From Anaerolineae bacterium (GTDB lineage: Bacteria; Chloroflexota; Anaerolineae; 4572-78; NAK82), in assembly GCA_030597485.1 (NCBI GenBank), contig JAUVRU010000075.1, positions 1-7,584 on the forward strand: a stretch of DNA of 7,584 nucleotides. Direction: 5' to 3'. The notes under the pieces are model-generated. The model was not told where the DNA came from. It made no database searches and worked only from the letters and a program-made list of their open reading frames with translations. The stretch's first letter is position 1. Each line of letters starts with the position of its first letter. Both the position numbers and the translations under genes were made by a program. Shown here one piece after another: positions 1-6,890 of the stretch.

Positions 1-302
1 CATTTCACCAATGCCACTATATCTTGTCCAGGGGATGCTAACCTATGGAGCAAGGCATCCCCAGATGCCGTATCTCGTGGCCACATTTGCATCTGGGGAT
101 GCAAACTCCTCGAATGGACAAAGTCCACCTCAGGAGGAATCCAGTCAAACGTGGCTTCGGCTTCAGTGATGTCCTCGGTCCAGGCAATGGAGGTGGATGG
201 GTCCCCAGCAATCGCCCCAGGGGCAAGGATCCATCGCCCATGACTGCTGCGTGCCCTATCAACGCGACAACCTGTCCTCGCCCAGGGCGTCCAACAGGTC
301 AT
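1..302 (-). CDS. Possible partial coding region or gene remnant running off the left edge
   Basis: One minus-strand frame is open from at least 341 to position 1 with no stop. Between about 230 and 105 it reads like protein, for example WILAPGAIAGDPSTSIAW and then EAEATFDWIPPEVDFVHSR, with many RNY codons and balanced acidic and hydrophobic residues. I do not recognise a family. The only ATG in this part of the frame is at 302, inside the metallopeptidase gene. It would give an atypical Trp/Arg-rich first 24 residues and a 44-bp overlap, and no start codon lies between 260 and 180. It may therefore be a decayed or frameshifted gene rather than an intact one. The palindromes at 31-105 fall inside this frame. 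The call is weak. Confidence 0.25.
   Translation of the reverse strand, partial: MTCWTPWARTGCRVDRARSSHGRWILAPGAIAGDPSTSIAWTEDITEAEATFDWIPPEVDFVHSRSLHPQMQMWPRDTASGDALLHRLASPGQDIVALVK
31..105. repeat. Cluster of related palindromic repeats
   Basis: Three related elements lie in 75 bp. GCATCCCCAGATGC at 55-68 and GCATCTGGGGATGC at 89-102 are exact reverse complements of each other, with a 20-bp spacer. Each is also a small hairpin by itself: 54-59 pairs with 64-69 (6 bp, 4-nt loop) and 86-93 pairs with 98-105 (8 bp, 4-nt loop TGGG). A third half-copy, GGGGATGC at 31-38, is the exact complement of 55-62. No U-tract follows on either strand, so an intrinsic terminator is not supported. The elements resemble extragenic palindromic repeats found near gene ends. 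They start about 150 bp after the metallopeptidase stop. Function is unknown. Confidence 0.75.
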
Positions 303-1593
303 CAAGCGTACGCATGCCGGCCACTTGGTCCACGAAGGCCTTCAACGACCCGCTCTGAGCACGCAGCTGGCGCATCCAGGGGCCGATCGGATCTACCGAG
401 GCCGGGCTGGTGGCATAGCTGCCGTGGAAGGCGAAATAGGCCTGGTTCAGCCGGCGCAAACGGTAACCGGCCTCCACCAGCTTCTGCCGTTCCACTTCCA
501 TGTAGGTCTCCGCTTCAGTCACCCGACCTTCCGCCAGCAGATCGTCCACGTGCCGGCGAATGCGGCGCATTGCCAGGTCCAACTCGTCTGGCTGGGTGTC
601 TTCCGCTTCCGCACCCGAACCTGCCTCCGCTGAAGAGGGTGCCAGCTCTGGATAATAGTCCGATATCACCAGATCGGCCACCTCCTCGCCCACCATGGAG
701 GCAACCGTCTCGTTCATAGTGGTCAGGTCTCGGCTGTCACCATAGTGAAGCCCCAAAGGACGGAAAAACAGATACGTGTGGGTCCACTCATGGGCAATGA
801 TGTCAAGCAGGCTGCGCAGTGATGCGCTGTCAGTGACCATAGTGGGCCAGACTCCTATGCCCCCCACATCATCCACCAACGCGGACACATCCAGCTGCGC
901 TTCAATTGCCGTCTCCAGCCGGGCGCGTTCCGCCTCACTCACGTCGGGCAGCAGGAAGAGGCCCCGATATTGACGGATCTCGTCGCGTGGGGAGATGACC
1001 AGGTAGGTTGGCATATCGTTGAAGCGAAACGATATCGGCGGCCAGACACGAGCGCCCCACCCCACTCCCTCGGCCGCGAGCACCTGCGCGGTCTGATTTG
1101 CCATGATGCGCTCAATCCGAGGAGCCGCCTCTGCCTGCTGCCGCCTCAATTCAGCCAGCTCACGCTCCAGAGGCTTCACCGACGATAGATGGTCGTTGGG
1201 TGAGTCCGCCGGGGATTCGGCCGGGGACTGGGGCAACCTGGCGTATTCACCCCGAATCCGGGCCTCCAAGTCCCACATACGTTGCTGCTCCGCCAGGAAT
1301 CCACGCACCTCCCCGCTCTGCTGGGCAGCGTCGTCCGATAGCGGACGACCTTGAAGCCACCAGACGGTCTCCTCCAGCAGCACGTCCGTCTCCCAGTCAA
1401 CCCAGTCAAAGCGCTGGCCAGCAATAAGCGGAGAGAGGCGCAGATTGAATTCCTTCTCCGGAACCACGCTGGCCGTCGTCAGAAGCAGGCTGACAGCGGT
1501 CAGAAAGAGGATGCGTCGCAACCACCGCCAGGCAGTGATCCTGCGGGGACTCCTGTCGCTCTCTCCCAGACTCATCTGACCTGATGCACTCAC
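259..1593 (-). CDS. Putative membrane-anchored HExxH zinc metallopeptidase
   Basis: This is a 444-residue protein of no named family that I recognise. It has a basic N-terminus (RRITAWRWLRR) followed by one hydrophobic segment at about residues 27-43, suggesting a signal anchor with the rest outside the cytoplasm. A Gln/Glu/Arg-rich, probably helical stretch (about 90-165) is interrupted by a Ser-Pro repeat at 123-134. The catalytic-looking motif is HEWTH (268-272), followed by TMNETVASMVGEE (292-304). Glu295, or Glu303/304, could be the third zinc ligand in gluzincin fashion. A second charged helical region (about 340-385) follows the motif. Peptidase activity is inferred from the motif only. 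It starts with GTG overlapping the synthetase stop as GTGA; an ATG at 1575 (six residues later) is an alternative with a weak AGGT upstream. The stop is TGA at 259-261. Its coupling to a fermentation gene is unexplained. Confidence 0.8.
   Translation of the reverse strand: MSASGQMSLGESDRSPRRITAWRWLRRILFLTAVSLLLTTASVVPEKEFNLRLSPLIAGQRFDWVDWETDVLLEETVWWLQGRPLSDDAAQQSGEVRGFLAEQQRMWDLEARIRGEYARLPQSPAESPADSPNDHLSSVKPLERELAELRRQQAEAAPRIERIMANQTAQVLAAEGVGWGARVWPPISFRFNDMPTYLVISPRDEIRQYRGLFLLPDVSEAERARLETAIEAQLDVSALVDDVGGIGVWPTMVTDSASLRSLLDIIAHEWTHTYLFFRPLGLHYGDSRDLTTMNETVASMVGEEVADLVISDYYPELAPSSAEAGSGAEAEDTQPDELDLAMRRIRRHVDDLLAEGRVTEAETYMEVERQKLVEAGYRLRRLNQAYFAFHGSYATSPASVDPIGPWMRQLRAQSGSLKAFVDQVAGMRTLDDLLDALGEDRLSR
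1192..1227 (-). repeat. Three-fold 12-bp repeat encoding an SPAE/SPAD/SPND linker
   Basis: Within the metallopeptidase gene, three imperfect 12-bp units encode Ser-Pro-Ala-Glu, Ser-Pro-Ala-Asp and Ser-Pro-Asn-Asp (residues 123-134). It is probably a short flexible linker between two helical segments that arose by slippage. Confidence 0.7.
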
Positions 1594-3659
1594 TCAAGGA
1601 CCCCACGCACGTCCACGGCAAGAGCGCCCTGTCCCTTCGGAAACACGTAGAGAGGATTGATCTCCAACTCTGAAATCGCGGGGAAGTCACAAGCCGCCTG
1701 TGCCAGGCGCATCATTGCTTCCAACACGGCATCTCTGTCTCCGGGCGGCACGCCGCGCCACCCTTTCAGCCGCATCCCGGCTTGGGTGGCGTCCAGCATG
1801 TCTTCGGCCTGCACCCGAGTCAACGGGGCAATGCCCACAGCCACATCGCGCATCAGTTCCACCTCAACCCCGCCACTGCCCACCAGTACCAGTGGCCCAA
1901 ACTGTGGATCCCGCCGCACGCCGACGATGACCTCTTGCCCCCCGGCAAGCATCTTCTGGACCAACACTCCCTCCACCGTCACACCGGGACCGGAAGAACC
2001 GCCTGCCTCAACGATGCGGGAGAAGGCAGCCCGCACTTCCGCCTCGTCGCCGACGTCAAGGGCAACTCCCCCCACGTCCGACTTGTGGCTGACCTCCGCT
2101 GATACCAGCTTGAGAGCCACCGGATATCCGATTTCCTTGGCCGCCTGAACCGCGCTGTCCGTATCGCTGGTCAGCCGGCCTGGCGGCAACGCGATACCGT
2201 AGGCAGCCACCGCGCCTTCCAGATTGCCCTTGTCAAGCGCCACTCTGGCTGCACTGCGCCACGATTCGACGTCACTCAGGTCAAGTGTTGATCCAACCGG
2301 TGCTTCAAGCCACTGCTGCCGGGTTGCCATAGCCGCCAGCGTTGAGGCAGCCCGCTCCGGGAAGGCAAGATTCGGTATCCGCCGCTGGCTCAGAATCGCG
2401 AGAGCCTTGTCGGCAGGATCCAGACCCATCATCGAGGCCAACACTGGCTTTTCGTGAAGAGATGCAACCTCTGCGATGACCTCAGCCACACTGGTAGGCA
2501 GGTACCAATCTTGAGGGGGTGCTACGATGACGAGCACCGCGTCGACAGCAGCATCAGCCAGCAGTGAATTGAGTGCTATGGCGTAGATGCCGGAGCCCGA
2601 CCCGGCCAACACGTCAACTGGATTGTCCACACTGGCCGCTGCCGGCAATATGAGACGCAAAGCACCTCGAGTCTCGTCGCTGAGCGAGGCAAGGCGTAGC
2701 CCGGCCGCCTCCAGCGCATCGGCAGCAAGTATGCCCGCACCTCCGGCATTCGTGAGCAGCGCCACTCTGTTGCCTTGAGGTAGCGGCTGCCACGCCAACG
2801 CGCGCGCGCAATCGAAAAGACCTTCCATGGTATCGACCTGCACAACTCCGCTTTGCCGAAAAGCGGCCGCATAGGCTTCGGCACTGCCTGCCAGAACGCC
2901 GGTATGGGAAGTCACTGCTTTCGCCCCGCCTGAACTACGCCCCGCCTTGATTGCCACAACTGGCTTCCGGCGAGCTGCTTCTTCGGCCGCGCGCATGAAA
3001 GCGCGCCCATCGACCACACCCTCAATATAGGCAGCAATGACATGAGTGTGGGGGTCCCCGGCCAAGCTGGTCAGAATCTCCGCCTCGTTCACGTCCACCT
3101 GATTGCCAAGGCTAACCATCCGGGAAAAACCACTCCCGGTGCGACTGGCGATGTCCGTGAGGATCACGCACAGAGCTCCCGATTGCGACACGAAGCCGAT
3201 GTCACCAGACCGTGGCGTGCCCACGGTGAACGCCGTACTGATCGGCGTGTACGTGTCAATGATGCCGTTGCAATTGGGACCAACGACCCGGACACCACAC
3301 TTCCGCGCCACCCGCTCCAGATCCGCTTCCAGCCTCTGCCCCTCCGGCCCCGTCTCACCGAAGCCGCCGCTGGCCACGATGATGTGCCCGATGCCACGCC
3401 CGGCACATTGTTCAATCGTGCTGACTACAGACGGCGCCGGCACAATGACCACTGCCAGATCCACTGGGTCGGGCACGTCGGCAACAGACGGATAGCACGC
3501 GTAGCCCATGATGTCGGTGGCAGCCGGGTTCACAGGATAGACCGGGCCTCGATAGCCAATCTCTGCCAGGTTCCGCACCACCCCGTAGCCCGGTTTGTAT
3601 GGATCGCGTGAAGCACCGATAACGGCCACTCCGTGTGGATTGAAGAACGGCTCAAGCAT
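1590..3659 (-). CDS. ADP-forming acyl-CoA synthetase (fused alpha-beta acetate--CoA ligase type)
   Basis: This enzyme converts acyl-CoA plus ADP and phosphate to the free acid, CoA and ATP, by substrate-level phosphorylation in the cytoplasm. It has 689 residues from the ATG; an in-frame GTG at 3677 would add six. The ATG is chosen because family members begin MLEPFFNP and because GGAG lies 8 nt upstream. Domain order is CoA-binding (GVAVIGAS near 10-17), ligase-CoA domain with SQSGAL (158-163), a second CoA-ligase part with TSHTGVLAG whose His252 matches the phosphorylated catalytic His, then the beta-like ATP-grasp domain (about 465-689) with ALKLVSAEVSHKSD (about 515-528) and ELEINPL (664-670, metal binding). 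Archaeal enzymes often split these into two chains; the fused form is common in bacteria and some archaea. Following iorAB, the likely substrate is aryl-acetyl-CoA or a branched/short acyl-CoA, which cannot be told from sequence. The TGA overlaps the next gene as GTGA. Confidence 0.93.
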   Translation of the reverse strand: MLEPFFNPHGVAVIGASRDPYKPGYGVVRNLAEIGYRGPVYPVNPAATDIMGYACYPSVADVPDPVDLAVVIVPAPSVVSTIEQCAGRGIGHIIVASGGFGETGPEGQRLEADLERVARKCGVRVVGPNCNGIIDTYTPISTAFTVGTPRSGDIGFVSQSGALCVILTDIASRTGSGFSRMVSLGNQVDVNEAEILTSLAGDPHTHVIAAYIEGVVDGRAFMRAAEEAARRKPVVAIKAGRSSGGAKAVTSHTGVLAGSAEAYAAAFRQSGVVQVDTMEGLFDCARALAWQPLPQGNRVALLTNAGGAGILAADALEAAGLRLASLSDETRGALRLILPAAASVDNPVDVLAGSGSGIYAIALNSLLADAAVDAVLVIVAPPQDWYLPTSVAEVIAEVASLHEKPVLASMMGLDPADKALAILSQRRIPNLAFPERAASTLAAMATRQQWLEAPVGSTLDLSDVESWRSAARVALDKGNLEGAVAAYGIALPPGRLTSDTDSAVQAAKEIGYPVALKLVSAEVSHKSDVGGVALDVGDEAEVRAAFSRIVEAGGSSGPGVTVEGVLVQKMLAGGQEVIVGVRRDPQFGPLVLVGSGGVEVELMRDVAVGIAPLTRVQAEDMLDATQAGMRLKGWRGVPPGDRDAVLEAMMRLAQAACDFPAISELEINPLYVFPKGQGALAVDVRGVLE

Positions 3660-3768
3660 GGACGCAGCTCCGATCACAGGAGGATTCCCATAGACATATC
3701 AACGGGGGTTTGACAGGCCAACTCAACTGGGAGGCCACGTCTCCTGGATACTTCATTTGCAGGCTAAC
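3660..3768 (-). other. Intergenic gap between iorB and the acyl-CoA synthetase gene
   Basis: This is the longest gap inside the cluster. I see only weak imperfect dyads (GGAG/CTCC with a 7-nt loop near 3730-3745) and no U-tract, so no intrinsic terminator is called. A TTGAGT at about 3724 on the minus strand has TGATAT-like sequence about 19 bp downstream. It could be a poor promoter for the last genes but is not convincing. If the synthetase starts at GTG 3677, the gap shrinks to 91 bp. Confidence 0.4.
3668..3671 (-). promoter_or_regulatory. Shine-Dalgarno site favouring the ATG start of the acyl-CoA synthetase
   Basis: The minus strand reads GGAG, 8 nt before the ATG at 3659. The alternative GTG at 3677 is preceded by a CCTCCT tract and no purine-rich site. 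This favours the ATG. Confidence 0.5.
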
Positions 3769-4377
3769 TTAGCAGGGATGGTATTCCCGCGCCATAGGTT
3801 CCCGCCCCACGTCAAACGCACGGAGGTTCAGCTCCTGGAACTTGGGTGGGACGCGTTCCTCGATGGTATGATGCCACGACTCAACAGGAATGTCCAGAAA
3901 GCGCGAGAGAGTGCCCAGCAAGATCACATTGGCAACCCGTGGATTCCCCAGCTCAGTGGCCAACGAAGCCGCCGGAACGATGTCCACCTGGCTGGCGTGG
4001 GCGCACAATATGTGGGCTATAGTGGTGTCATCCGGATATGGAGCTCCCCCAGATGATCCTGCCAGAGCAAGGGTGGGTATTGCTTCGTCGCTGACCACGG
4101 CCACGCCGCCACGGTGCAGGAAGCGCGCCCAGCGACATGCTTCTAGTTTCTCGAAGGCCAGCAAGAAGTCAGCCGCTCCTGTGGAGACCAAGGGCGAGAA
4201 CACCTTGTCGGCCAAGCGTACGTGGCTTACCACGCTGCCGCCCCGCTGCGCCATGCCGTGGACGTCCGTCTTCTTCACATCGTACCCCACGGCCATCCCC
4301 ACCTGGCACAAGATGTCACTGGCTAGCAAAATACCCTGTCCGCCCACCCCCGTCAGCACGATATTCAAGGGCTTCAT
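3769..4377 (-). CDS. iorB: Indolepyruvate ferredoxin oxidoreductase, beta subunit
   Basis: This is the small gamma-type subunit that pairs with IorA to complete the aryl-pyruvate oxidoreductase. It has 202 residues, normal for the family, and is cytoplasmic. Hallmarks are the N-terminal GVGGQGILLAS (10-20), which matches the CoA-site region of the pyruvate/ketoisovalerate oxidoreductase gamma domain, and TDVHGMAQRGG (37-47), the conserved IorB block. A second conserved-looking stretch is NVILLGTLSRFL (150-161). The ATG start overlaps the iorA stop as ATGA. A modest AAGG upstream suggests reliance on translational coupling, which fits the fixed 1:1 subunit ratio of the enzyme. The gene ends with TAA and is followed by the longest gap in the cluster, 109 bp before the acyl-CoA synthetase ATG. 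Confidence 0.95.
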   Translation of the reverse strand: MKPLNIVLTGVGGQGILLASDILCQVGMAVGYDVKKTDVHGMAQRGGSVVSHVRLADKVFSPLVSTGAADFLLAFEKLEACRWARFLHRGGVAVVSDEAIPTLALAGSSGGAPYPDDTTIAHILCAHASQVDIVPAASLATELGNPRVANVILLGTLSRFLDIPVESWHHTIEERVPPKFQELNLRAFDVGREPMAREYHPC

Positions 4378-6365
4378 GGTCGTGCCTTCTCTCGCTCCGT
4401 GGCCTGGTTGGCAGGGTCCGGGCCGGCGGAGGGCACCCCCGCTGCATCATTCGAGGGATGACGAGAAACCTGCACGATGGCGTCATGCGGACAGATCTGG
4501 TTGCAGACCTGGCAGTCGGCGCACAGCGTTGTGACGATCTCAACCTTGTCACGGTTGCGCACCAAGGCTGGGCAAGCCGTCACCAAACAAGCCCAGCAAC
4601 CGACGCACTTCTCGGCGTCCACGTAGGACACCATGTCGCTCGCGGGCCGCCCCTGTAGCACGCATTGCGAACGCACAATCAGGACCGATGGCTCTGTTGA
4701 CTGCAATGCCCGACCCAGCTGGTATTCGATTTCCTGGACGTCAAAGGCATCCACTACCTGTACGTCCTCAACGCCGAGGCCACGGCACAGGGTTTCCAAG
4801 TCCACCCGACGGGCTGGTCGGCCGTCCACGGTGCTGCCCGTGCCTGGGTTGACATTACCGCCAGTCATAGCCGTGGTGCCATTGTCAAGGATGACCACCG
4901 TCGTCGCAGCCCCCGAGGTTCCCACATCCACCAGCCCCGTGATCCCCGAGTGGTAGAAAGTCGAGTCCCCGATCACAGCCATGACCTTGTTCTTGCCCCC
5001 CCCTCTCTCCATCCCCAACGCCATGCCGATACTGGCACCCATGCAGGCACAGGTATCCATGGCAAAAAGCGGCTGGAAGGCACCCAGCGTATAGCATCCG
5101 ATGTCTCCATTGACGACCACGCCATACTGGCGTCTTCGTTCGAGCGTGCCCCGATGATACGGGCCGTCTGTCCCGGGGGTTCCTCCTCCCTCCGCTTGAC
5201 CCACCTCGGCGACACTGGTCTGATCCTGGAACATCAGTTGGCGCAGGGTGAAGAACGTGGCCCGATGACCACAGCCCGGACAAAGCAAAGGTGCCCGCGC
5301 GGGGAGCTCGACTTGCGGCTCCGGCTGGTCTGATGATTCCCTGGACGCGGGCAGCGAGACGAATTCGGAAGCTATCAGGTCGTGCTCCAGCGCACAACGT
5401 GCGACCAGCTCAGAACTGAACTCACCTATCGACGGGAAAACCTCCTTGCCCAGAACGTGTTCCGGCGGCACGCTGGGCAGCGCCCGTACTTGCTCCTCCA
5501 TGAAGGGATCCAACTCCTCCACGATGAGCAACGTCGCCACCTGACTGGCGAATTCTGCGATCAGTTGGACCGGCAGCGGATATGCCATGCCCAACTTCAG
5601 GAACGAAGCCTTTGGAAACACCTCGCGGGCGTATTGATAGGCGATGCTGCTGCTGACGATGCCCAGCCGGCGGTCTCCCCAGCTGATGTGGTTCAGGGGT
5701 GTGGTCTCGGCATATGCTTGCAGGTCGTGAAGCCGCTCTTCCATGATCACCCGACGTTGACGGGCGTGAGCCGGCAGCATAACATACTTCTCCGGATCCC
5801 GGCCGAAAGCGTGAGACCCTGCCACCCTTGGGCGCTCTATCTGCTCCGCGTTCACCTCCACCAGAGACTGAGCGTGCGAGATGCGACCGGTGACACGCAA
5901 CAACACTGGCGTGTCAAAGGATTCGCTCAACTCCAGCCCAACGCGCATCATGTCCACGCATTCCTGGCTGTCTGATGGCTCAAGCAGCGGCACTTTCGCG
6001 AACTTGGCGTAGTTGCGATTGTCCTGTTCTCCTTGGGAGGAGTGCATGCCGGGATCGTCGGCCGAAACGATCACCAATCCGCCCTCAACCCCCATGTGGG
6101 CCACCGCGAAGAAGGGATCGGCAGCCACGTTCAGACCGACGTGCTTCATGGTCACCATGGTCCGAGCACCGACCAGGGCAGCGCCGATGCCCACTTCGAG
6201 GGCCACTTTCTCGTTCGGTGACCACTCGGCGTAGACGCCCGGGTATCGGGCGAAACGTTCCAGGATCTCCGTGCTGGGCGTGCCGGGGTAGCCGGTGGCC
6301 ACGGTCACGTTGGCCGCATCCGCTCCCAAGGCCAGAGCCTCGTTGCCCAGGAGAAGGCGCTTCAC
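4374..6365 (-). CDS. iorA: Indolepyruvate ferredoxin oxidoreductase, alpha subunit
   Basis: This is the large, thiamine-diphosphate-dependent subunit of the enzyme that oxidatively decarboxylates aryl pyruvates (indolepyruvate, phenylpyruvate, hydroxyphenylpyruvate) to aryl-acetyl-CoA and reduces ferredoxin. It has 663 residues, slightly longer than the usual 600-650. The N-terminal pyruvate-oxidoreductase-like domain shows GYPGTPSTEI (25-34) and DDPGMHSSQGEQD (103-115). The TPP domain shows CPGCGHR (362-368), GDIGCYTLG (420-428), GDSTFYHSG (466-474) and LDNGTTAMTG (493-502). Two C-terminal [4Fe-4S] motifs follow: C587/C590/C593/C598-P and C615/C618/C621/C625-P. Two oddities are an insertion of roughly 25 residues between CPGCGHR and GDIGCY, and a hydrophilic tail of about 30 residues after the last cluster. 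It starts with GTG, overlaps the ferredoxin stop by GTGA and overlaps iorB by ATGA. The family call is firm; substrate preference is inferred. Confidence 0.96.
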   Translation of the reverse strand: MKRLLLGNEALALGADAANVTVATGYPGTPSTEILERFARYPGVYAEWSPNEKVALEVGIGAALVGARTMVTMKHVGLNVAADPFFAVAHMGVEGGLVIVSADDPGMHSSQGEQDNRNYAKFAKVPLLEPSDSQECVDMMRVGLELSESFDTPVLLRVTGRISHAQSLVEVNAEQIERPRVAGSHAFGRDPEKYVMLPAHARQRRVIMEERLHDLQAYAETTPLNHISWGDRRLGIVSSSIAYQYAREVFPKASFLKLGMAYPLPVQLIAEFASQVATLLIVEELDPFMEEQVRALPSVPPEHVLGKEVFPSIGEFSSELVARCALEHDLIASEFVSLPASRESSDQPEPQVELPARAPLLCPGCGHRATFFTLRQLMFQDQTSVAEVGQAEGGGTPGTDGPYHRGTLERRRQYGVVVNGDIGCYTLGAFQPLFAMDTCACMGASIGMALGMERGGGKNKVMAVIGDSTFYHSGITGLVDVGTSGAATTVVILDNGTTAMTGGNVNPGTGSTVDGRPARRVDLETLCRGLGVEDVQVVDAFDVQEIEYQLGRALQSTEPSVLIVRSQCVLQGRPASDMVSYVDAEKCVGCWACLVTACPALVRNRDKVEIVTTLCADCQVCNQICPHDAIVQVSRHPSNDAAGVPSAGPDPANQATEREKARP

Positions 6366-6862
6366 GATCTCCTCCTCCCTTCTGCACTCATCTCCGGCAG
6401 AACCCCAGATTGGACGATCTCGCGCCGGCGCTGTTCAGCCACATCCGCTGGCGTAGAAAGGGAGAGCGCGGCGTAGACGCAAATCTCCACACATCGCGGC
6501 TGGCCGTCATTGTCCTCGCACAGATTGCACGTGGGGACGATCCGTTGTCTGTGGTCGATTGTGACCGCCCCGGACTCACAGGCCTCCGCACGCCACCCGC
6601 AGCCATTGCACACATCCTCGTCCACTATCATGACCCTAGTCGCCGCGCTGACGCTGATGCACTCCCGGGGACACGCGGAGACACATGTGGGCTCATCGCA
6701 TAGCCTGCAGGCAATAGACATGATGCTGGCCGGCTGCATGCGCACCAGGCGGATATGCGACAGCAAGGGATTATAGCTGCCATGTCGCGAAGAACAGACA
6801 AACTCACACAGTTGACAACCCGTGCACTTGTCTGGCCGACACACGATAAAGGGTCTCTGCAC
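6362..6862 (-). CDS. 4Fe-4S polyferredoxin subunit (HycB/DmsB-like), probable AOR electron-transfer partner
   Basis: This is a 166-residue iron-sulfur protein of the type that carries four cysteine motifs and moves electrons between a catalytic subunit and ferredoxin or another carrier. Motif I is C13-x2-C16-x2-C19-x3-C23. Motif II is C52-x2-C55-x4-C60-x3-C64-P. Motif III is C85-x2-C88-x2-R91-x3-C95. Motif IV is C112-x2-C115-x8-C124-x3-C128. C8 and C68 are extra cysteines. In this family ligands are shared between motifs I/IV and II/III. Arg91 occupies the place of a ligand Cys, so one cluster may be [3Fe-4S], differently ligated or absent. No signal peptide or membrane segment is seen, so it should be cytoplasmic. 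The start is GTG with a strong Shine-Dalgarno site. The gene sits between AOR and iorA and overlaps iorA by 4 bp (GTGA). AOR enzymes with a dedicated ferredoxin-like subunit are known, for example in Aromatoleum; this pairing is inferred from adjacency. Confidence 0.9.
   Translation of the reverse strand: MQRPFIVCRPDKCTGCQLCEFVCSSRHGSYNPLLSHIRLVRMQPASIMSIACRLCDEPTCVSACPRECISVSAATRVMIVDEDVCNGCGWRAEACESGAVTIDHRQRIVPTCNLCEDNDGQPRCVEICVYAALSLSTPADVAEQRRREIVQSGVLPEMSAEGRRRS
6371..6376 (-). promoter_or_regulatory. Shine-Dalgarno site of iorA
   Basis: The minus strand reads AGGAGG, 5 nt before the GTG at 6365, inside the last codons of the ferredoxin gene. It supports the GTG start and the GTGA overlap, which implies translational coupling. 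Confidence 0.8.
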
Positions 6863-6867
6863 CCAAC

Positions 6868-6873
6868 ACCTCC
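6868..6873 (-). promoter_or_regulatory. Shine-Dalgarno site of the ferredoxin gene
   Basis: The minus strand reads GGAGGT, 5 nt before the GTG at 6862. This near-consensus ribosome binding site in the 28-bp gap after the AOR stop decides the GTG start of the ferredoxin, which has no nearby ATG. Confidence 0.8.
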
Positions 6874-6890
6874 GTCAACCGCGCATGCTT

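Noticed and set aside
86..105. The hairpin with an 8-bp stem and TGGG loop as a transcription terminator for the cluster.
   Set aside because: The stem is sound but no T-tract follows on either strand, and it is one of several related palindromes, which fits a repeat element better.
38..262. A 74-codon minus-strand frame directly after the metallopeptidase stop (TTG at 262, TTGA overlap).
   Set aside because: The start is TTG without a good ribosome site, the product is Pro/Arg-rich, and the palindromes encode its last third. The other minus frame looks more like protein.
45..719. A 224-codon plus-strand open frame starting with ATG.
   Set aside because: Most of it lies antisense to the metallopeptidase gene, and the product is Pro/Arg/Gly-rich with no motif, as expected of a shadow frame in GC-rich DNA.
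3690..3768. A promoter or terminator in the gap between iorB and the synthetase.
   Set aside because: The possible -35 and -10 boxes are poorly spaced and far from consensus, and the dyads are 4 bp only.
5975..6703. A 242-codon plus-strand open frame.
   Set aside because: It is antisense to the iorA start and the ferredoxin gene, both of which have clear motifs. Its product is Arg/Pro-rich and low in information.
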